DNA of 64,000 bases from Bacteroidales bacterium (GTDB taxonomy: Bacteria > Bacteroidota > Bacteroidia > Bacteroidales > UBA932). The notes under the pieces were generated by a model. The model made no database searches. It saw only the letters and a program-made list of their open reading frames with translations, and was not told the DNA's origin. Position numbers and translations under genes: made by a program. The stretch lies in the NCBI GenBank assembly GCA_017428945.1, contig JAFRPW010000046.1, positions 52,388 to 116,387 of the forward strand. The letters run 5' to 3'. Position 1 is the first letter of the stretch, and each line of letters begins with the position of its first letter. Below are positions 52,160-63,838 of this stretch, one piece after another.

Positions 52160-54376
52160 ATGAAAAAGAAGAACCTAATAAAGATTGCGGCCGTGCTCAT
52201 GGCTTCTGCCGCATTGTTTGCGGGGTGCGAAGAAATTGAGAAGTTGGGTAATAGCCCCTCTGCCACCATCACTGCACTCAGTGATACCTTTGACGCTCAG
52301 GGTGAAGCCGTGGTCCAGGTGGCCTTGTCTTCTTATGCTCTTGAAGATGTAACAGTGGTGCTGTCCGCTTCAGGCGATGTTGCCGCCGCCGTTACCATGG
52401 AAAAGGCGGTAAAGATTCCCATCGGTACCAAGACCGGGAATGTAACCGTGAAGATAGACCTCTCCCAGGTCCATTCCGATTCCAGCGTCAAGGTTGCCAT
52501 CACTTCCGCTACAGGAGCGACCGTAGGCTCTCCCAGCGAGGCTACCATCGCCGTCAAGGCTAGCGCACAACAGGAAGATCCCGCCGTCCTCAGCATCGAA
52601 GCCGATGAGGAATTTGCCGAAGACGCTACTGCAACCGTTACCCTCAAGCTTAACAAGGCTGTCAAGGAAGATGTTGCAGTGGAACTGGCTGTTCTTTCTT
52701 CCGAGGATTATGCCACTGTCGACGCGCAGGCTCTCTCTTTCCAGAATCCTGTTACCATCACTGCCGGTCAGACTTCCGCAGCCGTTAAAGTAACCCTGAA
52801 TCCGGAGCTTCTGCCCACTGGCGACAACTATGCCCTTATCGGCATAAAGAGCGTTTCCGGTAATGCAAATCCCGCCAAGACTGCAGAGGTGCTTATCATC
52901 TACACCAAGCAGATTGTCGCCAACCTCCGTCAGGATTGGAGCATCTCTTACGATGGTTACAACCCCGAGGGCTACGATGAAGTTGGCATCAATGTGGCTT
53001 CGGAAACCCAGACTTATTATCTGTCCATCTACTACGGCGGTACAATCGCAGAGAACTTCAAGTCCGTTACAGAGTACCTCCAGTGGTTCGAGAGCACCCA
53101 GATTGCTCCATATATCGGAACGGAAGACGCGGAGGCTATCAGCGTAGGCAGCAAGACGGCTAGATACAATCGTCTTGACCCCGAAACCTACGAAGTCTTT
53201 ATCATCGGCTGCACGGAAGAAGGACATGTCACCGGCGACTATGCGACTGCCACCTTTACCGTAGAGCCCACCTCGGATATGCTTGCTGCAGTTGAGGCAT
53301 TCCTTGGCAAGTGGGTCGTGAACCACCACACATGGACCATCGAGTCTGCCGGCAGCGTGTATTTCACCATCACCGGCATAGAGGGCGAGGATGACCTTCC
53401 CGTTGAGGCATTTATCAACTGGGACGGCAACCTCGAGATTCAGAACCAGCCGTACATTTACGAGGACGAGAACCAGACGGTAGGTCTGTATGGCCTGGCC
53501 GATAACAGCCTCTGGTCCTCCTCCGGATTCACTATCGTGGAAGCCATTCTTGCCGAAGGCGGAGAATCCGCAGTATTGACACCTGCCATCGCTCCCAACG
53601 GTTCTCCGTTCGGATCCATGGCATTCCTCCAGTACAGTGTCAGCGACCAGAAGTACTATCTTTACAGCGACCAGATTGCCCTGCCTGCAGAGATGAAACG
53701 TCCTCAGGAGGCCGTTACAGAGACAACGCCTGTCAAGGCTGGTGCTTATGAAGACTTCCTTGGCACCTGGAGATATGGCGATTTCGATATCCTTGTGGAA
53801 GCCATGGAAGGCGATTCTCTCTACTTTGTTTCCGGATTCCCCGGCCAAAGCCAGTATGACAAACCGGTTGCAACCTTCTCCGACGGCACTCTGGTTCTCA
53901 CAGAGCAGTCTCTGGGCACATGGGACAATACCAACTATGGCAAGTGCGTAGACCTCTTCAATGCGGTATTCTCTTATTCTGATAAAGAATACAGGGCATA
54001 TGCCTGGAACACTGACACGCCCGCAGTTGTCTTCACTGCTCAGCTCCACGAGAGCGGCAACCTCACCTTTGCTCCTGGAACCGTTACCTTGAAGTTCAAT
54101 GACGGATCATCTCAGGATACTCCTGTAATAGGTTTGGTCTACTCATGGATGATTATCGAGGACGGCAGTGAATACTATGGCAGGGGCAATTATGCCAGCA
54201 CCATGTATCTTGACGGTTCAATTGCAGTTACTCCGGTTGAGGCAGCACCTTCAGTTGTTGCCAAGGCTGCCGGGAAGCCTTCCTTCCAGACAGAAGGCCT
54301 TTCTGTCAACACCGTAAGTGCAAGGCAGATTGCCAGGACCGCAAAGGTTTCACTCAAAGACAGACTTATCCGTTAA
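52160..54376 (+). CDS. Large Calx-beta-like lipoprotein in the SusF position
   Basis: A 738-residue lipoprotein (lipobox ALFAGC). Two N-terminal Calx-beta-like modules (about 30-140 and 142-250, the second with EFAEDATATVTLKLNKAV) are followed by a domain about 255-375 and two related modules beginning FLGKWVVNHHTWTIESAG and FLGTWRYGDFDILVEAM. The C-terminal 60 residues are low-complexity and basic. Not a known enzyme; probably a cell-surface binding protein for the SusC/D cargo. It is last before a terminator. Confidence 0.78.
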   Translation: MKKKNLIKIAAVLMASAALFAGCEEIEKLGNSPSATITALSDTFDAQGEAVVQVALSSYALEDVTVVLSASGDVAAAVTMEKAVKIPIGTKTGNVTVKIDLSQVHSDSSVKVAITSATGATVGSPSEATIAVKASAQQEDPAVLSIEADEEFAEDATATVTLKLNKAVKEDVAVELAVLSSEDYATVDAQALSFQNPVTITAGQTSAAVKVTLNPELLPTGDNYALIGIKSVSGNANPAKTAEVLIIYTKQIVANLRQDWSISYDGYNPEGYDEVGINVASETQTYYLSIYYGGTIAENFKSVTEYLQWFESTQIAPYIGTEDAEAISVGSKTARYNRLDPETYEVFIIGCTEEGHVTGDYATATFTVEPTSDMLAAVEAFLGKWVVNHHTWTIESAGSVYFTITGIEGEDDLPVEAFINWDGNLEIQNQPYIYEDENQTVGLYGLADNSLWSSSGFTIVEAILAEGGESAVLTPAIAPNGSPFGSMAFLQYSVSDQKYYLYSDQIALPAEMKRPQEAVTETTPVKAGAYEDFLGTWRYGDFDILVEAMEGDSLYFVSGFPGQSQYDKPVATFSDGTLVLTEQSLGTWDNTNYGKCVDLFNAVFSYSDKEYRAYAWNTDTPAVVFTAQLHESGNLTFAPGTVTLKFNDGSSQDTPVIGLVYSWMIIEDGSEYYGRGNYASTMYLDGSIAVTPVEAAPSVVAKAAGKPSFQTEGLSVNTVSARQIARTAKVSLKDRLIR

Positions 54377-54392
54377 GTCCGGTAATTAACAC

Positions 54393-54432
54393 AACCAGGC
54401 CGGTACCAAACATGGCTCCGGCCTGGTTTTAA
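54393..54432 (+). terminator. Terminator after the SusC/D operon
   Basis: Arms AACCAGGCCGG and CCGGCCTGGTT with a 14-base loop, then TTTTAAT. It separates the Sus operon from the protease operon. Confidence 0.88.
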
Positions 54433-54445
54433 TCATATTCGGAAT

Positions 54446-55135
54446 ATGAAATACCGTATGATTCTGGCCGTTTCGCTGTTATTCTCCTGGCTGTTTCTTG
54501 GCGCGCAGGAATACCATCCCCGTGAGGGCTGGCCTTATCTTCTGGAAGAGTTCACCGGCGGGGTCGTGACCAACTACGGAGGAGAAACGTCGGCGGAAGG
54601 TTTTTTCAACGTTTCGGTAGTGGACGGCAAACTGCACTATGTCAGTGATGGCACCATCATGGTTGCCAACATGAACAACCTGCAGGCTGTCCGGATAGGA
54701 GAGTCGGTTTTTATAAACCGGATGGGCTGGCTCAAGGAGGTTGTCGCAGAGGAACTGGGCGGCTTCTTTGTGCTTAGGGAAGTGAGCGTGGATATGGAAG
54801 AGCTTGCCAAAACTGACATTGGTTTTGGAGCCCGTTCCGCAGTGGCTTCTACCCAGAAGCTGAGCGGCCTTGGCGTAGCAGGAGGAACCACGGTGAATCT
54901 TGCACTTGAAACGGCCATAGCTGCCGCAAAGGACGGGGTGGAACTCCCCGTCAAGGAACAGTATGTTTTCCTTATCGGGTCCAGGGAATACCCTGCAGAC
55001 AAATCTACCTTCTTGTCTTTGGAAGGGATAGACAAGGCTTCTGCGAAAACCTTCCTCAAAAACGAGAAAATCAGATGGCACAAAGCCGAATCCCTTGGCA
55101 AGGTGCTTAAATATATAGCAGAAAACAGCAAGTAG
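54446..55135 (+). CDS. Secreted protein of unknown function upstream of the protease
   Basis: Family not recognised. A 229-residue product with a signal peptide (MKYRMILAVSLLFSWLFLGA, then QEY). The first half is beta-rich and Gly/Val-rich (EEFTGGVVTNYGG, DGKLHYVSDGTIM); the C-terminal third is helical and lysine-rich (ASAKTFLKNEKIRWHKAES). It starts 13 bases after the terminator and ends 3 bases before the protease gene, so it is the first gene of a three-gene operon. It could be an inhibitor or chaperone of the protease, but nothing in the sequence proves it. Confidence 0.72.
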   Translation: MKYRMILAVSLLFSWLFLGAQEYHPREGWPYLLEEFTGGVVTNYGGETSAEGFFNVSVVDGKLHYVSDGTIMVANMNNLQAVRIGESVFINRMGWLKEVVAEELGGFFVLREVSVDMEELAKTDIGFGARSAVASTQKLSGLGVAGGTTVNLALETAIAAAKDGVELPVKEQYVFLIGSREYPADKSTFLSLEGIDKASAKTFLKNEKIRWHKAESLGKVLKYIAENSK

Positions 55136-55138
55136 CGT

Positions 55139-57778
55139 ATGAAAAAATGGCTTTTGCCCCTTGCCGCGCTTCTGGCGGTTGCATGTGTAAAGGAAGTGGA
55201 AACACCCGCTCCCGTGCAGCCAGTAAAGGAAACCGCAGCCCAGCCCGGTGAAGTAACGATCCCTGGCGTGGCGGAAGTCCGCTTTGAGGACTCCCTCCTT
55301 GAACTTATCGAAGAGGACCTTCTGAGCGGCTCTGTGGAGACCAAGTCTTCCGCCTTCAACGGTATCCTTGCAGACCTTGGTATCGTCTCCTGTGAAAGAA
55401 TCTTTGCCGTAGATCCGGAGAACGAGGCGGAGCACCGGGCCTTTGGCCTGCACCGGTGGTACAGGGTAACCTTTGACACCTCTGTCCCGCGAACCAAGGC
55501 ATCGGCGGACATGCTTTCAATAAAAGGTATCTCCAACGTAAACCCGGTTTATCGGAAGGTGACTCCGGCCGCCCAGTTTGACGACCCTCTCCTCCCGCGC
55601 CAGTGGCACTATGAGAACAGCAGTACCAAGTGGGCAGACATTAACGTCGTGCCCGTGTGGAAGGATTATACCACCGGTAGCTCCAGTGTCATAGTCTCCG
55701 TCGTCGATGGCGGAATAGACCCTGCGCACGAAGACCTCAAGGCCAATCTCCTTTCCGTGGCTGATGGCAGCAAGAACTTCATGAGCGGTGGCAGCGGCAA
55801 AATAGTGGCTCATTCTCACGGCACCCACGTTGGCGGTACCATTGCTGCGGTGAACAACAATGGCAAAGGCGTTTCGGGAATAGCCGGCGGAGATGCCGCC
55901 AAGGGTATTCAGGGTGTCAAGCTCATGTCCTGCCAGGTGTTCCAGGAAAACGCCGGCAGCGGCAACTTCGAGAGTGCCATGGTTTGGGGCGCTGACCACG
56001 GCGCCGTCATCTCCAACAACAGTTGGGGCCATGACCACAAAGACGCCAAAGGCAACTATAACAAGGACGCAGCAAAGGCCGACCACGACTTCTGCGTAAA
56101 ACCCAATACCGGTAATTACAGGTCGGCATTCAAGGATGCCGTGGATTATTTCAACAGCCACGCCGGAATGAAGGGCGGCTCTCAGGTTGGTCCTATGGCC
56201 GGTGGAATCATGTTCTTTGCCGCCGGTAACGACGGCCAGCCTTATGGTGCCCCCGGATGCTATCCTGAATGCATGAATGTCGGTGCAATCACCAGCTACG
56301 GAACCCGAACAACATTCTCCAACTACGGAGACTGGGTTGACATCTGCGCGCCCGGCCTGGGAATCATTAGCACTTATCCCGGAAACGAGTACGGAGAAAT
56401 GAGCGGAACCTCCATGGCCTGCCCGCATGTGACCGGCGTCGCAGCTCTTGTCATATCCTACTGCGGCGGCAAGGGTTTCACCCGCGAGGCCCTCTGGGAC
56501 AAGATGATAGGCGGAGCAAACAATGCCGATATTCCATCGTCCTACAGGATAGGACCCCTTGTGGATGCCCTTGGAGCCATTACCTTCGGAACCGGTGATC
56601 CTCCGGCACCTATCGCAGATTTCACTATAGACAGCGTCGTCTCCAATAATGTCTTTGTGACCGCTCCAGTTACGGCGGACAAGGACGGGCACCCTGCCTA
56701 TGGAATATGTATCCTTGCGTCTGAAAGCCAGTCGGCCCTCCTCGCCTGCGACCCTGCCAAGCCAGGAGCCGGTATTATTACTGGCAGTTTCCTGGTCCGT
56801 GACGCCGGGATAGGGGACAACGTGAGCGGAACCATAGGCGACCTTGGTTTCAGCAAGCACTACTATGTAGCCGTGAGCGCCTTTGACTATGGCCGCAACT
56901 TCTCCGCAATAAGCGCTGTACATGAGGTCAATACAGGTGTCAACCACGACCCCGTGATAGCCACTACCTATACCGGCGACTATAAGTTCCATGTCCACGA
57001 CCGTTTCATCATTCCTTTCACCATTACGGACGAAGATCTCCATGTCATTAACGTGGAATTCGAGAAGGATGCCGATGACGAAGGCGGCGCCCTGCGCCTC
57101 CTGGAGAGTGTCAAGGCCGGGGAGTATCAGCTTCAGGTTACCGGAAACGTCTCTCCCGAGGGCACCTACCACGCAGTTCTCAAGGCATGGGACAACTACG
57201 GCCCCGTAATCAGCTATCCAATAGAGTACGTGATTCTTCCAAATGCCGCACCGGTGAAGGTAAAGGATCTGGACAACATCATAATGGAAGCCGCCGGAGA
57301 CGTTGCAAAAGTAAATATGCACGACTATGTGCAGGATCCCGACGGCGAGCAGCTTACCTGGAAGATAGACATCTCTGACCGCAGTGTAGTACATGTGACC
57401 CAGGCATCGGGCAGCGAAGTCCTGACCGTCACCGCCCTGGCCGACTCCGGAGTTGCCACCGTGAGCCTTTCGGCTACCGATGCCGGCGGTAAAAGCATGA
57501 GCGTACAATTCACGGTACTTGTGCGCTCCGCATCCACCAGCATGCAGGCATATCCCAATCCGGTAGTGAATACCCTTTATGTCAGTACCGGCCAGGTGCC
57601 GCAGGATGCAGACATCTCGCTTATTTCCGCTTCCGGAGCCGTTGTGCTCCATACTGTGGCCACCTGCAGTGCCTTTGACCCAGCCCAGATTGACGTACAC
57701 AAGGCGGCACCGGGCGTATACACGCTCAGAGTCGTAACCGGAGGAGAAACCTATAAAACCACTGTCGTAAAGCAATGA
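55139..57778 (+). CDS. S8 subtilisin-like serine protease with T9SS C-terminal sorting domain
   Basis: An 879-residue exported protease. Relaxed lipobox AVAC at the end of the signal; an inhibitor-like propeptide region (about 40-140); and the S8 domain with Asp190 (SVVDGGIDPAHEDL), His227 (HSHGTHVGGT), Asn364 (FAAGNDGQ) and Ser425 (GTSMACPHVTG). Beta-domains follow at about 500-790. The last about 80 residues match the T9SS type A tail: AYPNPVVNTLYVS and PGVYTLRVVTGGETYKTTVV. A lipid-type signal together with a T9SS tail is unusual. It overlaps the next PorV-like gene by four bases. Confidence 0.92.
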   Translation: MKKWLLPLAALLAVACVKEVETPAPVQPVKETAAQPGEVTIPGVAEVRFEDSLLELIEEDLLSGSVETKSSAFNGILADLGIVSCERIFAVDPENEAEHRAFGLHRWYRVTFDTSVPRTKASADMLSIKGISNVNPVYRKVTPAAQFDDPLLPRQWHYENSSTKWADINVVPVWKDYTTGSSSVIVSVVDGGIDPAHEDLKANLLSVADGSKNFMSGGSGKIVAHSHGTHVGGTIAAVNNNGKGVSGIAGGDAAKGIQGVKLMSCQVFQENAGSGNFESAMVWGADHGAVISNNSWGHDHKDAKGNYNKDAAKADHDFCVKPNTGNYRSAFKDAVDYFNSHAGMKGGSQVGPMAGGIMFFAAGNDGQPYGAPGCYPECMNVGAITSYGTRTTFSNYGDWVDICAPGLGIISTYPGNEYGEMSGTSMACPHVTGVAALVISYCGGKGFTREALWDKMIGGANNADIPSSYRIGPLVDALGAITFGTGDPPAPIADFTIDSVVSNNVFVTAPVTADKDGHPAYGICILASESQSALLACDPAKPGAGIITGSFLVRDAGIGDNVSGTIGDLGFSKHYYVAVSAFDYGRNFSAISAVHEVNTGVNHDPVIATTYTGDYKFHVHDRFIIPFTITDEDLHVINVEFEKDADDEGGALRLLESVKAGEYQLQVTGNVSPEGTYHAVLKAWDNYGPVISYPIEYVILPNAAPVKVKDLDNIIMEAAGDVAKVNMHDYVQDPDGEQLTWKIDISDRSVVHVTQASGSEVLTVTALADSGVATVSLSATDAGGKSMSVQFTVLVRSASTSMQAYPNPVVNTLYVSTGQVPQDADISLISASGAVVLHTVATCSAFDPAQIDVHKAAPGVYTLRVVTGGETYKTTVVKQ

Positions 57779-58701
57779 GAAAGATTATTACCATAATTGC
57801 AGCGATGTCTCTTGCAATTGTTGCAAGTGCACAGGGAACTGCTTTCGAGTGGCTTAGGATAAGCCGTAATCCGGCCGCTGCCGGCATGGCCGGGGCCGGC
57901 TATGCTTCACTTGTCCACGGATCGGCATACTCGGTGAACGGCAATCCGGCCGTAGCCCCTCTGGTAGACAGCAAGCTCTCTGCCGGAGCCTCCTTCTCCC
58001 TTGTTCCTTCCGGAGAAAACACCCGCGGCGTCACTTCTGCCGGCGCTTCCTGGCGGTCTGGCAGTTTCAGCGTTTCAGCAGCCTATATCGGCGGAAAATA
58101 TCCCGAGGTTGCGTTTGCTTCCGACGGTGGCGGAGAGGCCGGCAGTTTTGCTCCCTCAGACCTTATGGCCGGCCTGGGCCTTGGTTTTGCCGTTGGGGAG
58201 AACCTGTCCTTCGGCGCAAACGTCCGTTACGCTCTGAGTCTCCTCACTGCCAAGAAGTCCATAAATACGGTTAACGGGGACATCGCGGCGATGTGGAAGA
58301 GCGGCAGCCTGGGCGTGTCAGCCGGTGTTTACTGCCTTGGGCCCAAGGTAAAGTCCGGGAACACCAAGTACCCGGCTCCGGCGTCGGCCAAACTGTCCGG
58401 AAACTACGCCTTGACGTTTGGAGACTTTGCTCTTGACCTCAGTGCCGATGCCGATTATTTCTTTAACGGAACAATCGGCTTTGCCCTGGGCGGAAACTTT
58501 GAATGGAACAGTATTGCTTATCTCAGGGCCGGTTATTGTTACGGAACACCTGCCGGGCCGGACTTTAAGGCAGCACCGGTCCCCAGTCACTTTGCACTGG
58601 GAGCCGGCGCCAAATATTTTGGTGTAGGGCTGGATTTGGCCGTCATGATTGTTCCTGCTGCAGGAACCACCATCTGTGCAGGCCTCTCCTACGGTTTCTG
58701 A
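57775..58701 (+). CDS. PorV/PorQ-like outer membrane protein (second paralog)
   Basis: A 308-residue protein with signal peptide MRKIITIIAAMSLAIVASA, then QGTA. The family entry RNPAAAGMAGAGYASLVHGS and SVNGNPAVAP are clear, followed by repeated amphipathic strands and a terminal GLSYGF. PorV shuttles T9SS cargo to the attachment machinery. The four-base overlap with a T9SS-tailed protease makes a dedicated cargo-handling role plausible. It is a paralog of the protein at 37.5 kb. It overlaps the convergent GH20 gene by 13 bases. Confidence 0.82.
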   Translation: MRKIITIIAAMSLAIVASAQGTAFEWLRISRNPAAAGMAGAGYASLVHGSAYSVNGNPAVAPLVDSKLSAGASFSLVPSGENTRGVTSAGASWRSGSFSVSAAYIGGKYPEVAFASDGGGEAGSFAPSDLMAGLGLGFAVGENLSFGANVRYALSLLTAKKSINTVNGDIAAMWKSGSLGVSAGVYCLGPKVKSGNTKYPAPASAKLSGNYALTFGDFALDLSADADYFFNGTIGFALGGNFEWNSIAYLRAGYCYGTPAGPDFKAAPVPSHFALGAGAKYFGVGLDLAVMIVPAAGTTICAGLSYGF

Positions 58702-60380
58702 TTTGCCTTCAGCTCTTCAGGACTGCGGGGCGGGACCCTGTCCAGGCCTATAAGTCCTTTATGATCAAGGCTGTAGGCCATTCCCATGGCGTCCAGTATC
58801 TGGAAAGTATGCTCCAGGGAGTTTGTGAACCTCTGGTAGTCCTTTGCATCGGCGGCGCACCACTGTACTTCCGACAGCGCGCACATACGGGGCAGGAGCA
58901 TGTATTCAAGATGCTCGGGAGTGGCTATGTACTCTGTCCAGAGGTTGGCCTGGACGCCTGTTATATGGCTTTCAGACCCCGGCGCGATGCCGTCCAGGGG
59001 CTCGTAGGAGTACACCTGTTCCAGCGGAAGATAACCGCCTATTCCAAGAGGTTCATTGTCACGGTCGCGGCTCTGATAGTAATCGAAATACATGTAGCTT
59101 GTGGGCGTCATTATGGCGTCGAATCCCTTTGCGGCGGCCTCTATGCCGCCCTGGGTGCCGCGCCAGGACATTACCGTTGCCCCGGGCGCCAGGTTGCCCT
59201 GGAGAATCTCGTCCCAGCCGATTACCTTTCGGCCCATCTTGCCCAGCATCTCCTGTACGCGTGCCGTCACATAGTTCTGGAGGTAATGCTTTGCCTCCGG
59301 GCCTTTCTTTATTCCCAGCTGCTTCATCCTTGCGGCGCATTTGGGACAGACATCCCAGGGATCCGGCCTGCCGGGTTCCGCATCGCCGCCGAAGCACTCG
59401 TCACCGCCTATGTGGATGTACTCCGAGGGGAATATTTCCACAACCTCCTTGAAGACGTTCTCCAGGAAGGTGAATACCTCATCGTTGCCGGCGCAGAGGA
59501 TGTCCTTGGCAACGCCCCAGCGGGTCCAGACCTCGTAGGGGCCGCCGGTGCAGCCAAGCTGGGGATATGCGGCCAGCGCAGCCACCATGTGGCCGGGAAG
59601 GTCTACCTCCGGAATCACGGTTATACCGCGCTCTGCGGCATATTCCACAATCTCCTTCATCTGCTCCTGCGTATAGAAGCCGCCGTAGCGGATGCCGTCG
59701 TTGGAGCCCCATTCTTTCTTTATCATGGTCCCGTTACGCCAGGCGCCAACCTCCGTGAGCCTTGGATAGGCCTTTATCTCCATCCTCCATCCCTGGTCTT
59801 CGGTGAGATGCCAGTGGAAGCGGTTCAGCTTGTATGCCGTCATTACGTCCAGGTAGCGTTTGGTCTCCTCAATGCTCCAGAAGTGGCGGCAGGGGTCAAG
59901 GTGCATGCCGCGGTACGCAAAACGGGGGGAGTCGAAGATGCTGGCGTAGGGGAGAACCCAGTCTGCCGATGCCTTCTTGTTGCCGTAAATTGCGGCGGGG
60001 AGCATCTGCTTCAGTGTCTCGCAGGCATACACAAAGCCGTTCAGGGCAGCCGCCTCCACCACGGCGCCATCCTTGCCGATATTTATTGCGTATTCCTCGG
60101 CCCCCATATTGGGGTTGAGCATGAAGCTGAACCCGCCCTTTCCCTCACGGCATTTCTTTCCGGTGGCCGTTTCCAGGGCTGCCACAAACCTGCCCACGGC
60201 CTTTTGGGACAGCTGGTCCAGATTCTGGTCGATGCTTACCGGGGCACCCTTTACACAAAACGCTCCGTCAGTGACGGTTACACTTTCCGGCATGGGAATA
60301 ACGTGGAATTCCTGGGGTTCGGGTTTTGCGCAGGCGGCTGCGATGACTGCCGTTGCAACGAGTACACAGAGATGTTTCAT
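58689..60380 (-). CDS. GH20 beta-N-acetylhexosaminidase, lipoprotein
   Basis: Removes terminal beta-GlcNAc or beta-GalNAc from glycans. The 563-residue enzyme has lipobox AAAC, an N-terminal GH20b domain (about 25-150) and the TIM barrel beginning FAYRGMHLDPCRHF. The catalytic pair is Asp327-Glu328 in HIGGDECFGG, with the NAG-binding tryptophans around WHLTEDQGWRMEIK and MSWRG. The cysteine pair DVCPKCAARM in a loop is typical of bacterial members. Together with GH2 and GH109 it fits mucin glycan breakdown. Confidence 0.94.
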   Translation of the reverse strand: MKHLCVLVATAVIAAACAKPEPQEFHVIPMPESVTVTDGAFCVKGAPVSIDQNLDQLSQKAVGRFVAALETATGKKCREGKGGFSFMLNPNMGAEEYAINIGKDGAVVEAAALNGFVYACETLKQMLPAAIYGNKKASADWVLPYASIFDSPRFAYRGMHLDPCRHFWSIEETKRYLDVMTAYKLNRFHWHLTEDQGWRMEIKAYPRLTEVGAWRNGTMIKKEWGSNDGIRYGGFYTQEQMKEIVEYAAERGITVIPEVDLPGHMVAALAAYPQLGCTGGPYEVWTRWGVAKDILCAGNDEVFTFLENVFKEVVEIFPSEYIHIGGDECFGGDAEPGRPDPWDVCPKCAARMKQLGIKKGPEAKHYLQNYVTARVQEMLGKMGRKVIGWDEILQGNLAPGATVMSWRGTQGGIEAAAKGFDAIMTPTSYMYFDYYQSRDRDNEPLGIGGYLPLEQVYSYEPLDGIAPGSESHITGVQANLWTEYIATPEHLEYMLLPRMCALSEVQWCAADAKDYQRFTNSLEHTFQILDAMGMAYSLDHKGLIGLDRVPPRSPEELKANQKP

Positions 60381-60439
60381 ATTATGTGATGTTTCCGCTA
60401 AGTTAGTTATTTTTTATAAATGGATACGGGGAAAATTGT

Positions 60440-60447
60440 TATATTTG
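60440..60447 (+). promoter_or_regulatory. -7 box of the GH2 gene
   Basis: TATATTTG, 29 bases before the ATG at 60477; the -33 match is poor. It is divergent from GH20, whose own -7 candidate (TAACTTAG, minus strand, 60405-60398) is weak. Confidence 0.45.
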
Positions 60448-60458
60448 AACAATATTAG

Positions 60459-63506
<3,048 letters not shown>

Positions 63507-63640
63507 GTTCCCGCTATCCCCGACTCTTTTTTGTCATCCCCGACCTGATCGGGGATCCCATCCACCGATTTGGCGTTTTTGGTGGATAGGTTGGCGGATT
63601 TGCCAGATGTATCTGCAAAATGAAAAAAAGTGAAATAAAA
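63507..63640. repeat. Spacer with REP-like palindrome and dispersed hairpin repeat
   Basis: No gene. A palindrome (GTCATCCCCGACC... with ATCGGGGAT) lies at 63534-63559. It runs into the 28-base segment CATCCACCGATTTGGCG to GGTGGA (63559-63586), also present at 16176-16203. Together these are the two repeat families of the trmB island. The rest of 63591-63640 is AT-rich and featureless. Confidence 0.75.
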
Positions 63641-63671
63641 TTTGTCAGTTCAAAAATTATTTCTACCTTTG
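63641..63671 (+). promoter_or_regulatory. rRNA operon promoter
   Basis: TTTG (63641-63644), a 19-base spacer, TACCTTTG (63664-63671). The downstream GCAGTCCCGTT is shared with the tRNA-Ser promoter and lies around the predicted start at about 63678. Confidence 0.8.
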
Positions 63672-63675
63672 CAGT

Positions 63676-63701
63676 CCCGTTCGGTGAGAACGGGATTTTT
63701 T
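63676..63701 (+). promoter_or_regulatory. Leader hairpin of the rRNA transcript
   Basis: CCCGTTC (63676-63682), loop GGTGA, GAACGGG (63688-63694), then A and six T. It looks like a terminator but begins at the predicted transcription start, so it is more likely an early leader structure. Confidence 0.5.
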
Positions 63702-63838
63702 ACGAGTTTTTTGACAATACTGAAAGACTAAAAGTACAAGCAAGTACCGGAAGTTGTAACAACAATTTCAAACTTTAACGAGCGTCAGTTTCTTAGGAAA
63801 CTAGAGTGCCTGGACAAGCTTAGATTTATAAAGAATAT

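Noticed and set aside
63676-63701. Terminator before the rRNA operon
   Set aside because: It starts at the predicted rRNA transcription start and the rRNA must be transcribed through it; treated as a leader structure.
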